Below, piece by piece: positions 32,256-41,664 of a stretch of DNA of 64,000 nt. Within the stretch, counting starts at the first letter, position 1. Each line of letters starts with the position of its first letter. The position numbers and the translations under genes were made by a program. Origin of the DNA: JACVRM01 sp963839815 (GTDB lineage Bacteria; Actinomycetota; Thermoleophilia; Gaiellales; Gaiellaceae); NCBI GenBank assembly GCA_963839815.1, contig CAWIWF010000006.1, forward strand, positions 620,001 through 684,000, written 5' to 3'. The notes beneath the pieces were generated by a model, which was given only the letters and a program-made list of their open reading frames with translations, was not told the origin of the DNA and ran no database searches.

Positions 32256-33188
32256 TGGCTGCCGCGACCATGCGCGCCGCAGCCGCCGAGGCGTCGGTCG
32301 ACGTGTTCCTCGGCGACCCGACCGTCGCGATCGTGCTCGCGGAGATCAGCGAGACGCTCTTCGAGCCTGCGCTCCGGCACGACTCCGAACCGCGCGGTCA
32401 ACCTCGGGATCATGGAGCAGGCGATGGTCGGTGTCGCGGCCGGCTACGCGCTCGAGGGCTTCCGCCCGATCCTCCACACGATCGCGCCCTTCCTCAGCGA
32501 GCGGCCGCTCGAGCAGGTGAAGCTCGACTTCGGCTACCAGGGGCTCGAGGGCCTGCTGGTGTCGACCGGCGCCTCCTACGACTACTCGACCTTCGGCACG
32601 ACGCATCACTCCCCCGGCGACGTGCAGGCGCTCGCCACCGTCCCGGGCCTAGAGGTGGTCGCGCCCGGCACTGCGCGCGAGGCCGGAGCGCTCGTACGCT
32701 CGACGTACGCGAACGGCCGGCTGACATACCTGCGCGGCTCCGAGGCCGAGAACGCCGAGACGCGGCTCCTCCCACCGGGCGGCCTGCAGGTCGTCCGGCG
32801 CGGGAACGAGCTGACGGTTGTGGCGGTCGGGCCGATGCTCGACCGGGCCCTGGCTGCTCTCGACGGCATCGACGCGACGGTGCTGTACGCGACGACGGCG
32901 GTCCCGCTCGACGCGGCCACGCTGGCTGCCGAGGCGGCGCCGGTGCCGGAGCTGGTGGTCGTCGAGCCCTGGTTCGAGGGCACGCTGGCGGCCGAGGTCA
33001 CGCGCGCGCTGGCCCACCGGCCGCTGCGGCTGCTGTCGATCGGCGTGCCGCGTGCCGTCATCGACCGTTACGGCACCCGCGAGCAGCTCGACGGCTACGT
33101 CGGCCTGGACGTCGCGGGCATCCGTCGGCAGCTGCACGCCTTCGTCGGCGACCGCGCGAAGACGCTCGTCCATGCAGCGGCTGGCTAG
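32255..33188 (+). pseudogene. Transketolase, C-terminal (pyrimidine-binding) subunit, frameshifted near 32383
   Basis: ATG 32255 overlaps the stop of the N-terminal subunit. The start frame gives VFLGDPTVAIVLAEISETLF and EPALRHDS, then the frame changes at the TCCG near 32380-32386. The +1 frame continues with NRAVNLGIMEQAMVGVAAGY, SYDYSTFGTTHHSPGDVQAL and the transketolase C-terminal domain to 33188. One extra C would explain it (TCCG for TCG). The conserved catalytic Glu is in GIMEQ. With the N-subunit it would form the enzyme. Sequencing error is at least as likely as true inactivation; the ATG at 32412 could give only a truncated product. Confidence 0.85.
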
Positions 33189-33249
33189 AGCGTTTGGCCC
33201 GGAGCGGAGAGTGTCCACCCCGGGCCTGGGTGCAGCGTGCAATCGTCTC

Positions 33250-33348
33250 GGCGGAGGCGGGCTACGCCCGCCGCAGCCACCCCCGCGCGGAGCCGCTCAC
33301 CGGTGTGCTGCCGTCCCGGCGGAGGCGGGCTGTGCCCGCCGCAGCCAC
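33250..33348. repeat. Two direct repeats with internal hairpins
   Basis: A 32-base unit at 33250-33281 recurs at 33317-33348 with two differences. Each contains a GGCGGGC/GCCCGCC hairpin with a 3-base loop. They lie downstream of the transketolase and upstream of a perfect terminator-like hairpin. Nothing coding is seen across 33189-33487. Confidence 0.7.
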
Positions 33349-33450
33349 CGCGCGCGAAGCCGCGTCTGACTAGCGCGGAACCGCGTCGATCCGCAGCGCG
33401 GGAGGGGGGAGCTGAGGGGGGAACACGCGGTGCCCCACTCGAAGAAGCGA

Positions 33451-33482
33451 CGTCATGGCGCCCCCGAAGGGGCGCCATGACG
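33451..33482. terminator. Perfect 14-bp hairpin between convergent genes
   Basis: CGTCATGGCGCCCC (33451-33464), loop CGAA, GGGGCGCCATGACG (33469-33482). It lies 5 bp from the stop of the helicase gene and serves both strands. No T-run. A strong bidirectional terminator or mRNA 3'-end stabiliser. Confidence 0.7.
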
Positions 33483-33487
33483 AGCAG

Positions 33488-34660
<1,173 letters not shown>

Positions 34661-34913
34661 GTTGTTCGACTCCCTTCGGATTCGAGACCTGCCTACCTCG
34701 AAACACCCGAAGGAGGAACGAGAAGCAAATCTCACTGGGCCGGCCGGATTGCCAACCCGTTGGCTCAGAGTAGCATCGGCGTGCGGCTGTGGGGCTTGAG
34801 TCCCGTGCTCGGTGTCTCGGTTCTGTCTCAGACCCGCGGAGCCGGGCGCGGTCTTCGGGGCGGGGGTGACCGCCTCGACCCGGGCGAGACGCGTCGGTCA
34901 GCGCCGGTGCACA

Positions 34914-34940
34914 GGGTCTGTCCCCTCGGGGGACTGACCC
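34914..34940. terminator. Hairpin with interrupted 11-bp stem
   Basis: GGGTCTGTCCCC (34914-34925) pairs with GGGGACTGACCC (34929-34940) around a 3-base loop, with one T-T mismatch. It lies about 100 bp beyond the stop of the L,D-transpeptidase gene. REP-like element or terminator. The motif CTGTCCCC also appears near 11507. Confidence 0.5.
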
Positions 34941-34985
34941 GCCCGTAAGGTGGCGTGGCGGCAGGCGAGCGCCTGTCGCTCGCAC

Positions 34986-35006
34986 CGGGTCAGTCCCGCG
35001 CGGGAC
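34986..35006. repeat. Inverted copy able to compete with the neighbouring hairpin
   Basis: CGGGTCAGTCCC (34986-34997) is the exact reverse complement of 34930-34941, so it could pair with the right arm of the previous hairpin. It also runs into a 14-base perfect palindrome GTCCCGCGCGGGAC (34993-35006). The arrangement allows mutually exclusive RNA folds. Confidence 0.5.
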
Positions 35007-35043
35007 CGACCTGGGGGGCCTGGTGAGGCGCGATCTCGTGGTG

Positions 35044-35715
35044 TCAGCGACGCAGACCGATCGCGATGCGCGGTGACCTCGCCGGGTCGAGCCAGCGCAG
35101 CACGCGCCGCAGATCGGCGCGCCGGAGGCTGATGCAGCCGTTGGTCGCTCCACGCCCGCGGGCGTGCAGGAAGATCCCCGAGCCGCGGCCGGGGACGACC
35201 GGGCGCATGTTGAACTCGACGACCGCGAGGTACGGATAGACGCTCGGCGAGGTCGACATGTCCCCGGTCGGGGTCCGGAAGGGCGGCGGCCGGCCGCAGG
35301 GCACGTGGCGGAAGGTGTTGTACGAGGGCGAAGCGGGATCCTCGACCCACCAGTCGCCGCAACGGAGGCGGCGGTACCGGTAGCGAACGCCGGGGTTCTG
35401 CTCGCTGCCGTACATCGTCCGGCCGATGCGGAACACGCCGATCGGCGTCGTGCCGTCACCCTCGCGGCGGTGCTCGCGCAGGCCGTTGCGTCCGACGCGC
35501 GCTGCGTACGGCCGTCCGAGCGGCCGCCAGCAGCGACCCTGCCGTCGCCACGTCCGGAGCACGGCCCGGGTCGACCGAGGTTGGGCGGCTTCCACGGTGA
35601 TCAGCTGGCGCGCCTCGACGAGCAGGTGCTGCTCGTTCGCGACGTTGGCCGGGCAGCCCGCGGCGATGACGGCGGCGGCGAGGTGGGCGAGCACGCGGCC
35701 AGAGTACTGCGACAC
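35044..35715 (-). CDS. L,D-transpeptidase (YkuD-type) lipoprotein
   Basis: 223 residues. The C-terminal domain has the YkuD catalytic motif: His184 in IFLHARGRGATNGCISL with nucleophile Cys194, preceded by GDGTTPIGVFRIG and VVEFNMRPVVPGRGSG. Makes 3-3 cross-links or attaches proteins to peptidoglycan outside the membrane. The N-terminus AHLAAAVIAAGC looks like a lipobox with Cys20, though the n-region has only one Arg. The middle region has a Cys pair (RLRCGDWW, VPCGRP). Confidence 0.82.
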   Translation of the reverse strand: MSQYSGRVLAHLAAAVIAAGCPANVANEQHLLVEARQLITVEAAQPRSTRAVLRTWRRQGRCWRPLGRPYAARVGRNGLREHRREGDGTTPIGVFRIGRTMYGSEQNPGVRYRYRRLRCGDWWVEDPASPSYNTFRHVPCGRPPPFRTPTGDMSTSPSVYPYLAVVEFNMRPVVPGRGSGIFLHARGRGATNGCISLRRADLRRVLRWLDPARSPRIAIGLRR

Positions 35716-35769
35716 TCACGCGGCGACCCTCAGCAGCGGCTGCCGGGATCGGCGGGCCCGCGGGCGCTC

Positions 35770-36756
35770 CTACGGAAACTCGTCGCGGGCCGCGTTGAGA
35801 TCGAGCGGGCCGCCGTCGCGGCAGTCCGCGGTCACGCGGTATTCGAGCGAGGAGATCGTCCGCCGGCTGTTCTCGACGAGTTGCTGCTGCATCAGCCGCC
35901 GCGCCGTCGACCGGGCGAGCCCGAGCCGTTCCCCGAGGTCGACGCCCGACTGCAGTGCATAGCACTCGGTGGTCGCCTCGTCGCGGATCCCGTGCAGGTG
36001 CCAGGCTTCGTGGGCGAGCACTGCCACTGCGCGCCCGGTGGCACCGGTGGGCGGCTCGTCGCGAAACGCGAGCCGGTAGAGGTCCCAGCAGATCTCGGGC
36101 GTCAGGTAGGCGAGGTCGCCGCCCACGGTCGCGACGCCGTCCGCGTGCTGCACGGCGCCGACCCGCTCGCCGGACTCGTCGCAGCGGATCTCGACGTCGT
36201 GCCGAGCGATGCGTTGTGCCTCGGCGGAGAAGAGCTCCTCGGCAGCCGCGCGCTCGCCGCCGTCGAGGCCGCTCCAGCCGCGGTTCGACTCGATCAGCCA
36301 GGCCCCGCCGGCGAGCGCCGCGATCACGGCGAGGCCGACGGCGAAGCGGCGCAGCGGGCCGGCTCGCCGGACCTCCGGCGCGTACGGCCGCCCCTCCAGC
36401 GCCGGCCTCTCCGCCCCCTCGAGCAGCTCGTCGAGCTCCTCCGGGCTCTCTCCTGCGTACGGGAGCCAGAGCTCCTCGCCGTCGCGCCGCACGAGCACGA
36501 GCTCCTCGCCGACGTAGCCGTACCGCTCCTGATCGATCGCTTGAGGCTCGCGGCCCCGCCGCTCCGGCGCACCGCCGCCGCGCCGCGCGCCGAGGAAGAA
36601 CTGGAGCTCGAGGCCGAGCGCGACGAGGAACGGCAGCCAGACGGGGATCCAGCTGCGCAGCTCGAGCGGGCCGAAGAGCCACAGCAGCACAGAGGCGGCC
36701 AGCGCGAGCCGGATGAGCGCCGACCGCGTGCGTAACCGATCCCAGATCTCGCCCAC
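35770..36756 (-). CDS. Membrane protein with HEAWH putative zinc-protease motif
   Basis: 328 residues from GTG 36756. Two hydrophobic segments near the N-terminus (LALAASVLLWLFGPLEL; WIPVWLPFLVALGLELQFFL), an acidic cytoplasmic linker, a third membrane segment (~residues 135-155), then an external domain. That domain holds AVAVLAHEAWHLHGIRDEAT: His249-Glu250-x-x-His253 with Glu260/Glu264 as a possible third ligand, and two Cys that could bridge. The HExxH suggests a zinc metallopeptidase anchored outside the membrane. No family name recognised. Confidence 0.6.
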   Translation of the reverse strand: MGEIWDRLRTRSALIRLALAASVLLWLFGPLELRSWIPVWLPFLVALGLELQFFLGARRGGGAPERRGREPQAIDQERYGYVGEELVLVRRDGEELWLPYAGESPEELDELLEGAERPALEGRPYAPEVRRAGPLRRFAVGLAVIAALAGGAWLIESNRGWSGLDGGERAAAEELFSAEAQRIARHDVEIRCDESGERVGAVQHADGVATVGGDLAYLTPEICWDLYRLAFRDEPPTGATGRAVAVLAHEAWHLHGIRDEATTECYALQSGVDLGERLGLARSTARRLMQQQLVENSRRTISSLEYRVTADCRDGGPLDLNAARDEFP

Positions 36757-36800
36757 CCTCCGACCGTAGCGCGCCGCCGGGCAGCTGCACCACGCGCCGG

Positions 36801-37679
36801 CTACGGCTCCTCGGCGGTGCGCAGGGCGCCGACGTAGACGCCGCCGAGGACCAGAGCGCCGCCGAGCAGGAGCGACAGGCCGACCGGCTCGTTATCGAGC
36901 CAGGCAGAGAGGAGCAGCGTCACGATCGGGATCAGCACGAACGAGTACGCCGCGCGCGGGGCGCTCCAGAAGCGCAGGACGACGATGTAGAGCACGAAGA
37001 CGATCATCGAGCCGGCGACCACGAGGTAGGCGAGGGCGGCCCAGGTCTCGCCGCGCCCAGGGAGCTCCAGTGTCTCGCGCGCTGCCAGCGAGCCGGCGAA
37101 GAGCAGGACCGCGCCGGTCGCCATGCCCACGGCGTTGATCGTCACCGGGTGCAGCGGCGGGAAGCGGCGCACCAGCACTGCCGCCTCGGCGAAGCAGAGC
37201 GAGCTGCCGAGCGTGGCGAGGATCGACAGGACCGGCAGACCCTCGTCCAGCGGTGCTCTCGACATCACCACCACCCCCGCGAGCGCGAGCAGCGCGCCGG
37301 CGACCGCTGCCCGGTGTAGGCGTTGCTGGCCGTGAAGCATCGCCAGCAGCAGCGTGACGAGCGGCACGAGCGCGAGCACGGTCTGCCCGAAGCCCGCGTG
37401 GAGCTCGACGAGCGCGTAGTAGGCGAGCGCGAACGCGGCCGCGAACTGGAGCGAGCCGTAGAGGAGGGCGCCGGTCAGCGCGCGGCCTCGCGGCAGGGGC
37501 AGGCGCAGCGCCGCCATCACCGCGAGGAGTGCGACGGCGGCGAGCGCGAAGCGGAGCGAGGCCCCCCAGAGCGGGTCGAGCTCTCGGTTCGAGAAGCGCA
37601 CGGCGACGGCATTGCCGCCCGCGAAGACGGACCCCCCAAGGAAGGCTGCGAGCGCGACCCGTTCGCGGCCGGCGGCCAT
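36801..37679 (-). CDS. EamA/DMT-family transporter
   Basis: 292 residues, ten hydrophobic segments in two five-helix EamA repeats (FLGGSVFAGGNAVAVRFSNR opens repeat 1; AVLVRRFPPLHPVTINAVGM opens repeat 2). Drug/metabolite exporters of the inner membrane; substrate not predictable. ATG 37679. Its end is 44 bp from the membrane HEAWH gene and its start 20 bp from the cupin gene, all on the minus strand. Confidence 0.85.
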   Translation of the reverse strand: MAAGRERVALAAFLGGSVFAGGNAVAVRFSNRELDPLWGASLRFALAAVALLAVMAALRLPLPRGRALTGALLYGSLQFAAAFALAYYALVELHAGFGQTVLALVPLVTLLLAMLHGQQRLHRAAVAGALLALAGVVVMSRAPLDEGLPVLSILATLGSSLCFAEAAVLVRRFPPLHPVTINAVGMATGAVLLFAGSLAARETLELPGRGETWAALAYLVVAGSMIVFVLYIVVLRFWSAPRAAYSFVLIPIVTLLLSAWLDNEPVGLSLLLGGALVLGGVYVGALRTAEEP

Positions 37680-37699
37680 CGCGCGAGGCTATCCCGGCG

Positions 37700-38056
37700 T
37701 CAGTCCTCCGCGAGCCGCAGGTCGAACCCGCCCGGCGCGTGGACGTTGAGGAAGCGCGCCGGCCGGTCGCTGCGGTTGGCGAAGGTGTGCTCGACGCCGG
37801 GCGGTACCAGCACGAAGGTCCCTGGGCCGGCCACGACCTCGCCCTCGGGCAGCGTGAACGTCAGTTCGCCCTCGAGCACGTAGAACGAGTCGTCCTCCTG
37901 CACATGCGTGTGGAGCTCCGGGCCGTCGCGGTGGGGGCCGACCTCGATGACCGCCAGCGTGAAGCGCGAGGTCTCACGGTGGCCGGCGAGGAACTCGACG
38001 TTCCCGAGGCGATGCCCGTCGCCCGGGCGCACGACGACTGCGCGCGCCTCGCTCAC
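37700..38056 (-). CDS. Cupin-domain protein
   Basis: 118 residues, single beta-barrel. Motif 1: HTHVQEDDSFYVLEGELTF (H-x-H-x4-E pattern with a shifted Glu); motif 2: PPGVEHTFANRS. So a metal site with three His and a Glu/Asp is probable. No specific enzyme function can be given. Overlaps the small gene upstream by ATGA. Confidence 0.8.
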   Translation of the reverse strand: MSEARAVVVRPGDGHRLGNVEFLAGHRETSRFTLAVIEVGPHRDGPELHTHVQEDDSFYVLEGELTFTLPEGEVVAGPGTFVLVPPGVEHTFANRSDRPARFLNVHAPGGFDLRLAED

Positions 38057-38259
38057 CGCTTGCCCTCGCGCCGCTGGCGCTCACGCCAGCGGTGGAGCGC
38101 CTTCGACTTTCCCGCTGACTTGGGGGGCTCGGACGGAGGCGGCGGGTCGTGCTGGTCGAGCCAGCGGCCTGCTGCGTCCTCGGGATCGACGCCGGCCGCC
38201 CGCTCCTGCTCGGCGAGCGTGCGCGCACGTTCGTGCGAGCTCCCACGCTTCCCGGCCAC
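38053..38259 (-). CDS. Small basic protein
   Basis: 68 residues from GTG 38259: VAGKRGSSHERARTLAEQER ... DPPPPSEPPKSAGKSKALHR, ending WRERQRREGKR. Highly charged and probably disordered; no domain recognised. Coupled to the cupin by a 4-base overlap. A longer start at 38283 is possible. Confidence 0.55.
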   Translation of the reverse strand: MAGKRGSSHERARTLAEQERAAGVDPEDAAGRWLDQHDPPPPSEPPKSAGKSKALHRWRERQRREGKR

Positions 38260-38313
38260 GGCCGGAGCGTAGCCGCCCGGCACACGCCGGACGGCTACGC
38301 GATCGAGCGCTGC

Positions 38314-38808
38314 TCAGGCGGGCCGCGGAGACGGCCGCACCGACCAGCGTCGCCGGAACAGCCAGGCCAGGCCGCCCGCGCCGGCGGTGCCGAGCGCTGC
38401 GACCAGCCACCACACGTCGGCCCCGCCGCCGCCACCGCCGGAGGGTCCGGCGACGTCGATCGGGGCGAACGTGTGCACCTGCCCGGGGCGCCCGAAGCCG
38501 TCGTTCACCTCGTACCGCCAGGCTCCGGCCGAGGGGAACTCGACCCGCGCCACGTAGACGCCGGTCTCGCCCGTCGGCTCCGCGGGGAAGGTCTTCGCCG
38601 TCTCACCCTGGCGGATCGTCACTGCCGGCTGGAGGCCGTCGAGCGGCGTCCGGCCGTGCTGCTTGATCGTCACGCGCGCCTTCCAGACCTGGCCGGCTGC
38701 GATCTCGTCGGGCGGCGACTCCACGCTGGCGGTGGCGAACCCGCCGGCGCCCGCGCTGCCCGCGCCGAGCGCGAGCAGGCATACGAATGCTGCGATCGAT
38801 GTTCTCAT
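38314..38808 (-). CDS. Secreted/membrane-anchored beta-domain protein (FixH/YtkA-like)
   Basis: 164 residues. Signal peptide IAAFVCLLALGAGSAGAGG; a ~95-residue beta domain (VESPPDEIAAGQVWKARVTI ... GAWRYEVNDGFGRPGQ) resembling FixH/YtkA-type extracellular domains; a Gly-rich linker; and a C-terminal membrane anchor WWLVAALGTAGAGGLAWLF followed by RRR. Extracellular orientation with cytoplasmic tail. Function unknown. Divergent from the aminotransferase with a 52-bp gap. Confidence 0.65.
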   Translation of the reverse strand: MRTSIAAFVCLLALGAGSAGAGGFATASVESPPDEIAAGQVWKARVTIKQHGRTPLDGLQPAVTIRQGETAKTFPAEPTGETGVYVARVEFPSAGAWRYEVNDGFGRPGQVHTFAPIDVAGPSGGGGGGADVWWLVAALGTAGAGGLAWLFRRRWSVRPSPRPA

Positions 38809-38860
38809 ACCGCTACTACGTCTCCCGCCCCGAAAGCGTTCCCGCGGTCAGACTGTCGCC

Positions 38861-39817
38861 GTGCGTCCGCTGCCGACCGCGTTCCGGCCGTACGGATGGG
38901 CGATCTCGACGGCCGAGGCTGCGCGGATCGCGGGCCTCGAGCCCCACGACGTGCTGCGCTTCGACGGCAACACGTCGCCGGAGCCTCCCGCCGCGGCCCG
39001 ACCCGAGACGCTCGCGCGGCCGCTGGCGGCGATCAACACCTACGCGCACGGCGGCTCTCCGGAGCTCCTCGAGGCGCTCGCCGCCTACGCGGGCGTCGGC
39101 CCGGAGCAGGTCGTGCTGGGCGCCGGCGCGGACGACCTGATCATGCTGTGCGCGCGCGCCTTCGCGGGCCCCGGCGACCGGATCGCGATCGCCGACGAGC
39201 CCACCTACCCGCTCTTTCGCACGGCCGCGTGGGTGGCGGGGGCGGAGGTCGGCGGCGAGGCGCCGGCGCTCACGTTCTGCTGCCGCCCGCACAATCCGAG
39301 CGGCGCGCTCGTCGAGCTCCCCGCTGCCCGCCCGCTGGTCGTCGACGAGGCCTACTACGAGTACTGCGGCGAGACGGCCGCCGGGCTCCTCGACGACGGC
39401 GTGGTCGTGATCCGCACCTTCTCGAAGGCGTTCGGCCTGGCAAGCGCCCGTATCGGGTACGCGCTCGCCGATGCCGAGGCGGCCGCCGGGTTGAACGCCC
39501 GCCAGCATCCGGCGCCGGTCTCGACGCTCGCCGTCTCGCTCGCGCTGGCCGGGCTGGCCGCGCCGCCTGACGTCACGCCGGTGCTCGACGAGCGCGAGCG
39601 GCTGGCAGGGAGGCTGCGCGAGCTCGGGCTCGACCCGCTGCCGTCGCACGCCAACTTCCTGTTCGTCCCGCTGGAAGACCCCGCCGCGGTCGCTGACTCA
39701 CTGCTGCGGCGGGGACTGCTCGTGCGGCCGTTCGCCGACGGCATCCGCATCACCGTGCGCACGCGCGCCGACGACGAGCGGCTGCTCGAGGAGCTCGCGG
39801 CAATCCTGGATCGCTGA
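38861..39817 (+). CDS. Histidinol-phosphate-type aminotransferase
   Basis: 318 residues from GTG 38861, PLP fold type I, HisC/CobD-like. It shows RFDGNTSPEPP, GAGADDLIMLCARAFAGPGD, CCRPHNPSGALVELP, VVDEAYYEYCGET and the PLP lysine Lys189 in TFSKAFGLASARIGY. Shorter than typical HisC (~350). Without other histidine genes nearby it may act on another amino acid. Confidence 0.85.
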   Translation: MRPLPTAFRPYGWAISTAEAARIAGLEPHDVLRFDGNTSPEPPAAARPETLARPLAAINTYAHGGSPELLEALAAYAGVGPEQVVLGAGADDLIMLCARAFAGPGDRIAIADEPTYPLFRTAAWVAGAEVGGEAPALTFCCRPHNPSGALVELPAARPLVVDEAYYEYCGETAAGLLDDGVVVIRTFSKAFGLASARIGYALADAEAAAGLNARQHPAPVSTLAVSLALAGLAAPPDVTPVLDERERLAGRLRELGLDPLPSHANFLFVPLEDPAAVADSLLRRGLLVRPFADGIRITVRTRADDERLLEELAAILDR

Positions 39818-39960
39818 GGCCGGGTCACGTCTTCGTCAGCGAATCGAGAAGAATGCGGCGGCGGCGGATGGGTGTGGCTAGGGTCGGGGGAATCCGCTCC
39901 GTGAGCGCCACGCGCTCGCACGCGGGCGCGGCGCGGCGGAGCCGACCGAGAGGAGGCGCG

Positions 39961-40257
39961 ATGCCCATCGCGATGCTCGTCGAGAATCCGCGTGTCACCG
40001 AGGAGATCTACGAGCAGGTCAAGGAGCACATGGGCCTGGACGAGCCTGCCGGCGGCTACCTGCACATCGCCGGCCAGGGGCCGAACGGCTGGCGCGTGAT
40101 CGAGCTGTGGGACTCCGAGCAGGAGGCGCTGAAGTTCTTCCGCGAGAAGCTCGGCCCGGCCCTCGCTGCCGCCGGTGTCCAGGGCGGACCGCCGACGCCG
40201 CAGTTCTGGCCCGTCCACACGCTGATGACGGCGGGCGTGCTGGCCGCGGGTCGCTAG
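39961..40257 (+). CDS. Small dimeric alpha/beta-barrel-like protein
   Basis: 98 residues from ATG 39961, with GAGAGGAGG upstream as ribosome site. PIAMLVENPRVTEEIYEQVK ... GWRVIELWDSEQEALKFFRE fits the ferredoxin-like fold of ABM/YgiN-type small monooxygenases, without recognised catalytic residues. Ends on a CTAG palindrome that is also the stop of the opposite-strand SRPBCC gene. Confidence 0.65.
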   Translation: MPIAMLVENPRVTEEIYEQVKEHMGLDEPAGGYLHIAGQGPNGWRVIELWDSEQEALKFFREKLGPALAAAGVQGGPPTPQFWPVHTLMTAGVLAAGR

Positions 40258-40742
40258 TTGCGAGCGCGCGAGGGGCGCGTGGTGGCGCGCTGCTCGCGCT
40301 TCGTGCCCGCCTCGAGGAGCTGCTTGAGGCGGGCGAGATCTCTGCGGTTGGCGCGCCGCATGGCAGCCGCCAGCACGGGTGCCGCCAGCTTCGAGAACCC
40401 GGCCGGCTCGCCGCGGTTGCGCAGCGTCATCCGTGTGCGCCCGTCGCCGGCGTCCTCCCACGTATAGGTCGTCTCCATCGGAAAGGGCCCGTCGGCGGTG
40501 CGCATGACGAGGCGCGTGCCCTGCTCGTAGTCGACGAGCTCGTAGGTGTAGGCCAGCGTGCGCCCCATGAACCCGGCGACGAACTCCACCCGCAGGCCGA
40601 CCGCCGGCGGCCCCTCGCCGAGGCGCTCGGCCCGCTTGATGTTCTCGTACCAGGCGGTTGCGTTCGCGGGCTCGGCGGCGTACGCGGCAACCTCGGCGCG
40701 CGGTCTCGCGATCTCGGTCTCGGTCAGGACGTCGACCGGCAC
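40254..40742 (-). CDS. SRPBCC (polyketide cyclase/START-like) protein
   Basis: 162 residues. Helix-grip pattern: TETEIARPRAEVAAYAAEPA, NATAWYENIKRAERLG, VEFVAGFMGRTLAYTYELVD and the long C-terminal helix LAAPVLAAAMRRANRRDLAR with LKQLLEAG. Usually binds a hydrophobic ligand; no specific function. It starts 20 bp downstream of the ABM gene on the same strand. Confidence 0.8.
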   Translation of the reverse strand: MPVDVLTETEIARPRAEVAAYAAEPANATAWYENIKRAERLGEGPPAVGLRVEFVAGFMGRTLAYTYELVDYEQGTRLVMRTADGPFPMETTYTWEDAGDGRTRMTLRNRGEPAGFSKLAAPVLAAAMRRANRRDLARLKQLLEAGTKREQRATTRPSRARN

Positions 40743-40762
40743 GGCTGCACCCTACGTGCCCC

Positions 40763-41068
40763 CTACTCGCCCCAGGGCTCGGTCTCGGAGACGTGGTAGA
40801 TCGTCGCCTCCGGAGCGGCCGCAAGCGACGTGCCCAGCACGTCCATCGCCGCTGCGACCTCCGGCAACGCCTCCTGGCGGTCGAGCGCCGCGCGGTGGTC
40901 GAACACCTCCGTGGCGATCAGCGCGTCCGGGTCGACGATGTCGCGACCGATGTCGAAGCTGATCGCTCCGTCGAGCAGCCGGCTGGCGCGGACGACGTCC
41001 CTGAGCACGTCGATCACCTGATCCGTCTGCCCGGGCTGGCACTGCATCTTGAAGCGGACGACGATCAT
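40763..41068 (-). CDS. Antibiotic biosynthesis monooxygenase (ABM)-like protein
   Basis: 101 residues from ATG 41068, with GAAGGAGG upstream. VVRFKMQCQPGQTDQVIDVL ... ALIATEVFDHRAALDRQEAL and ISFDIGRDIVDP match the YgiN/ABM dimeric fold, which covers quinol monooxygenases and many uncharacterised proteins. Probably in one unit with the SRPBCC gene. Confidence 0.8.
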   Translation of the reverse strand: MIVVRFKMQCQPGQTDQVIDVLRDVVRASRLLDGAISFDIGRDIVDPDALIATEVFDHRAALDRQEALPEVAAAMDVLGTSLAAAPEATIYHVSETEPWGE

Positions 41069-41239
41069 CGCTCCTCCTTCGCCGTCGTTGGAGACCGGCC
41101 GCGTCCTCCCGGCTACGGTTGGGGGAGAGCGTACGCCTCGGGGGGCCCCGGGTCGACTCGCGGGGCGAGCTCCTGCGAATCGAAACGCAGCCGGCCCGCG
41201 TCTAAGCCGCTGACGACACGTCCCACGAGGAGGTACGGC

Positions 41240-41659
41240 ATGAGGCTGCGCCATCTGGTCGCACTCACGGCAGTGGCAGTCCTGGGAGCGACGTTCGCCG
41301 CCGCCGCGGGCTCGGGCGCGACCCGGGCGCCGGTGACCACGTTCCAGGATCCCCAGTTCGGCACGGTGCTGGCCACCAAGGGCCGCAAGGCGCTCTACTG
41401 GTGGAACGTCGAGAAGAAGGGCTTCAGGGTGCGCTGCACGGGCGCCTGCGCCAAGGCCTGGCCGCCGCTCATCGTTCGCTCCCGGGCGAGCGTGCCGAAG
41501 CGCGTCAAGGGCGTCCGCGGCACGTTCGGCGTCGTCCGGCGCCCGGATGGCCGGCTGCAGGTCACGTGGAATCGCCTGCCGATCTACACGTATGCGCACG
41601 AGCGGGCGCGCCAGGTGCTGTGCAACGACGTCGATGGGTGGTTCGTGGTCCGCGCCTGA
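41240..41659 (+). CDS. Secreted COG4315-type repeat protein
   Basis: 139 residues. Signal peptide LVALTAVAVLGATFAAAAG. The mature part has FGTVLATKGRKALYWWNVEK ... RCTGACAKAWPPLIV and PIYTYAHERARQVLCNDV, the pattern of lipoproteins/secreted proteins with the Y-x-W-x-x-D-like repeat and the conserved C-x-G-x-C-A-x-x-W-P motif. Function unknown; seen as extracellular proteins in many actinobacteria. GGAGG precedes ATG 41240. Confidence 0.75.
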   Translation: MRLRHLVALTAVAVLGATFAAAAGSGATRAPVTTFQDPQFGTVLATKGRKALYWWNVEKKGFRVRCTGACAKAWPPLIVRSRASVPKRVKGVRGTFGVVRRPDGRLQVTWNRLPIYTYAHERARQVLCNDVDGWFVVRA

Positions 41660-41664
41660 GGCGG

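Larger units (their letters stand above)
34661..35043. other. 383-bp noncoding region: helicase leader and structured element
   Basis: Lies between the L,D-transpeptidase gene (ending 35044) and the helicase gene, both on the minus strand. The part next to the helicase (34661-34760) is comparatively AT-rich and likely a 5' leader. The distal part (34914-35006) is dense in inverted repeats, given separately. No credible gene; short frames through it have no protein character. Confidence 0.6.
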
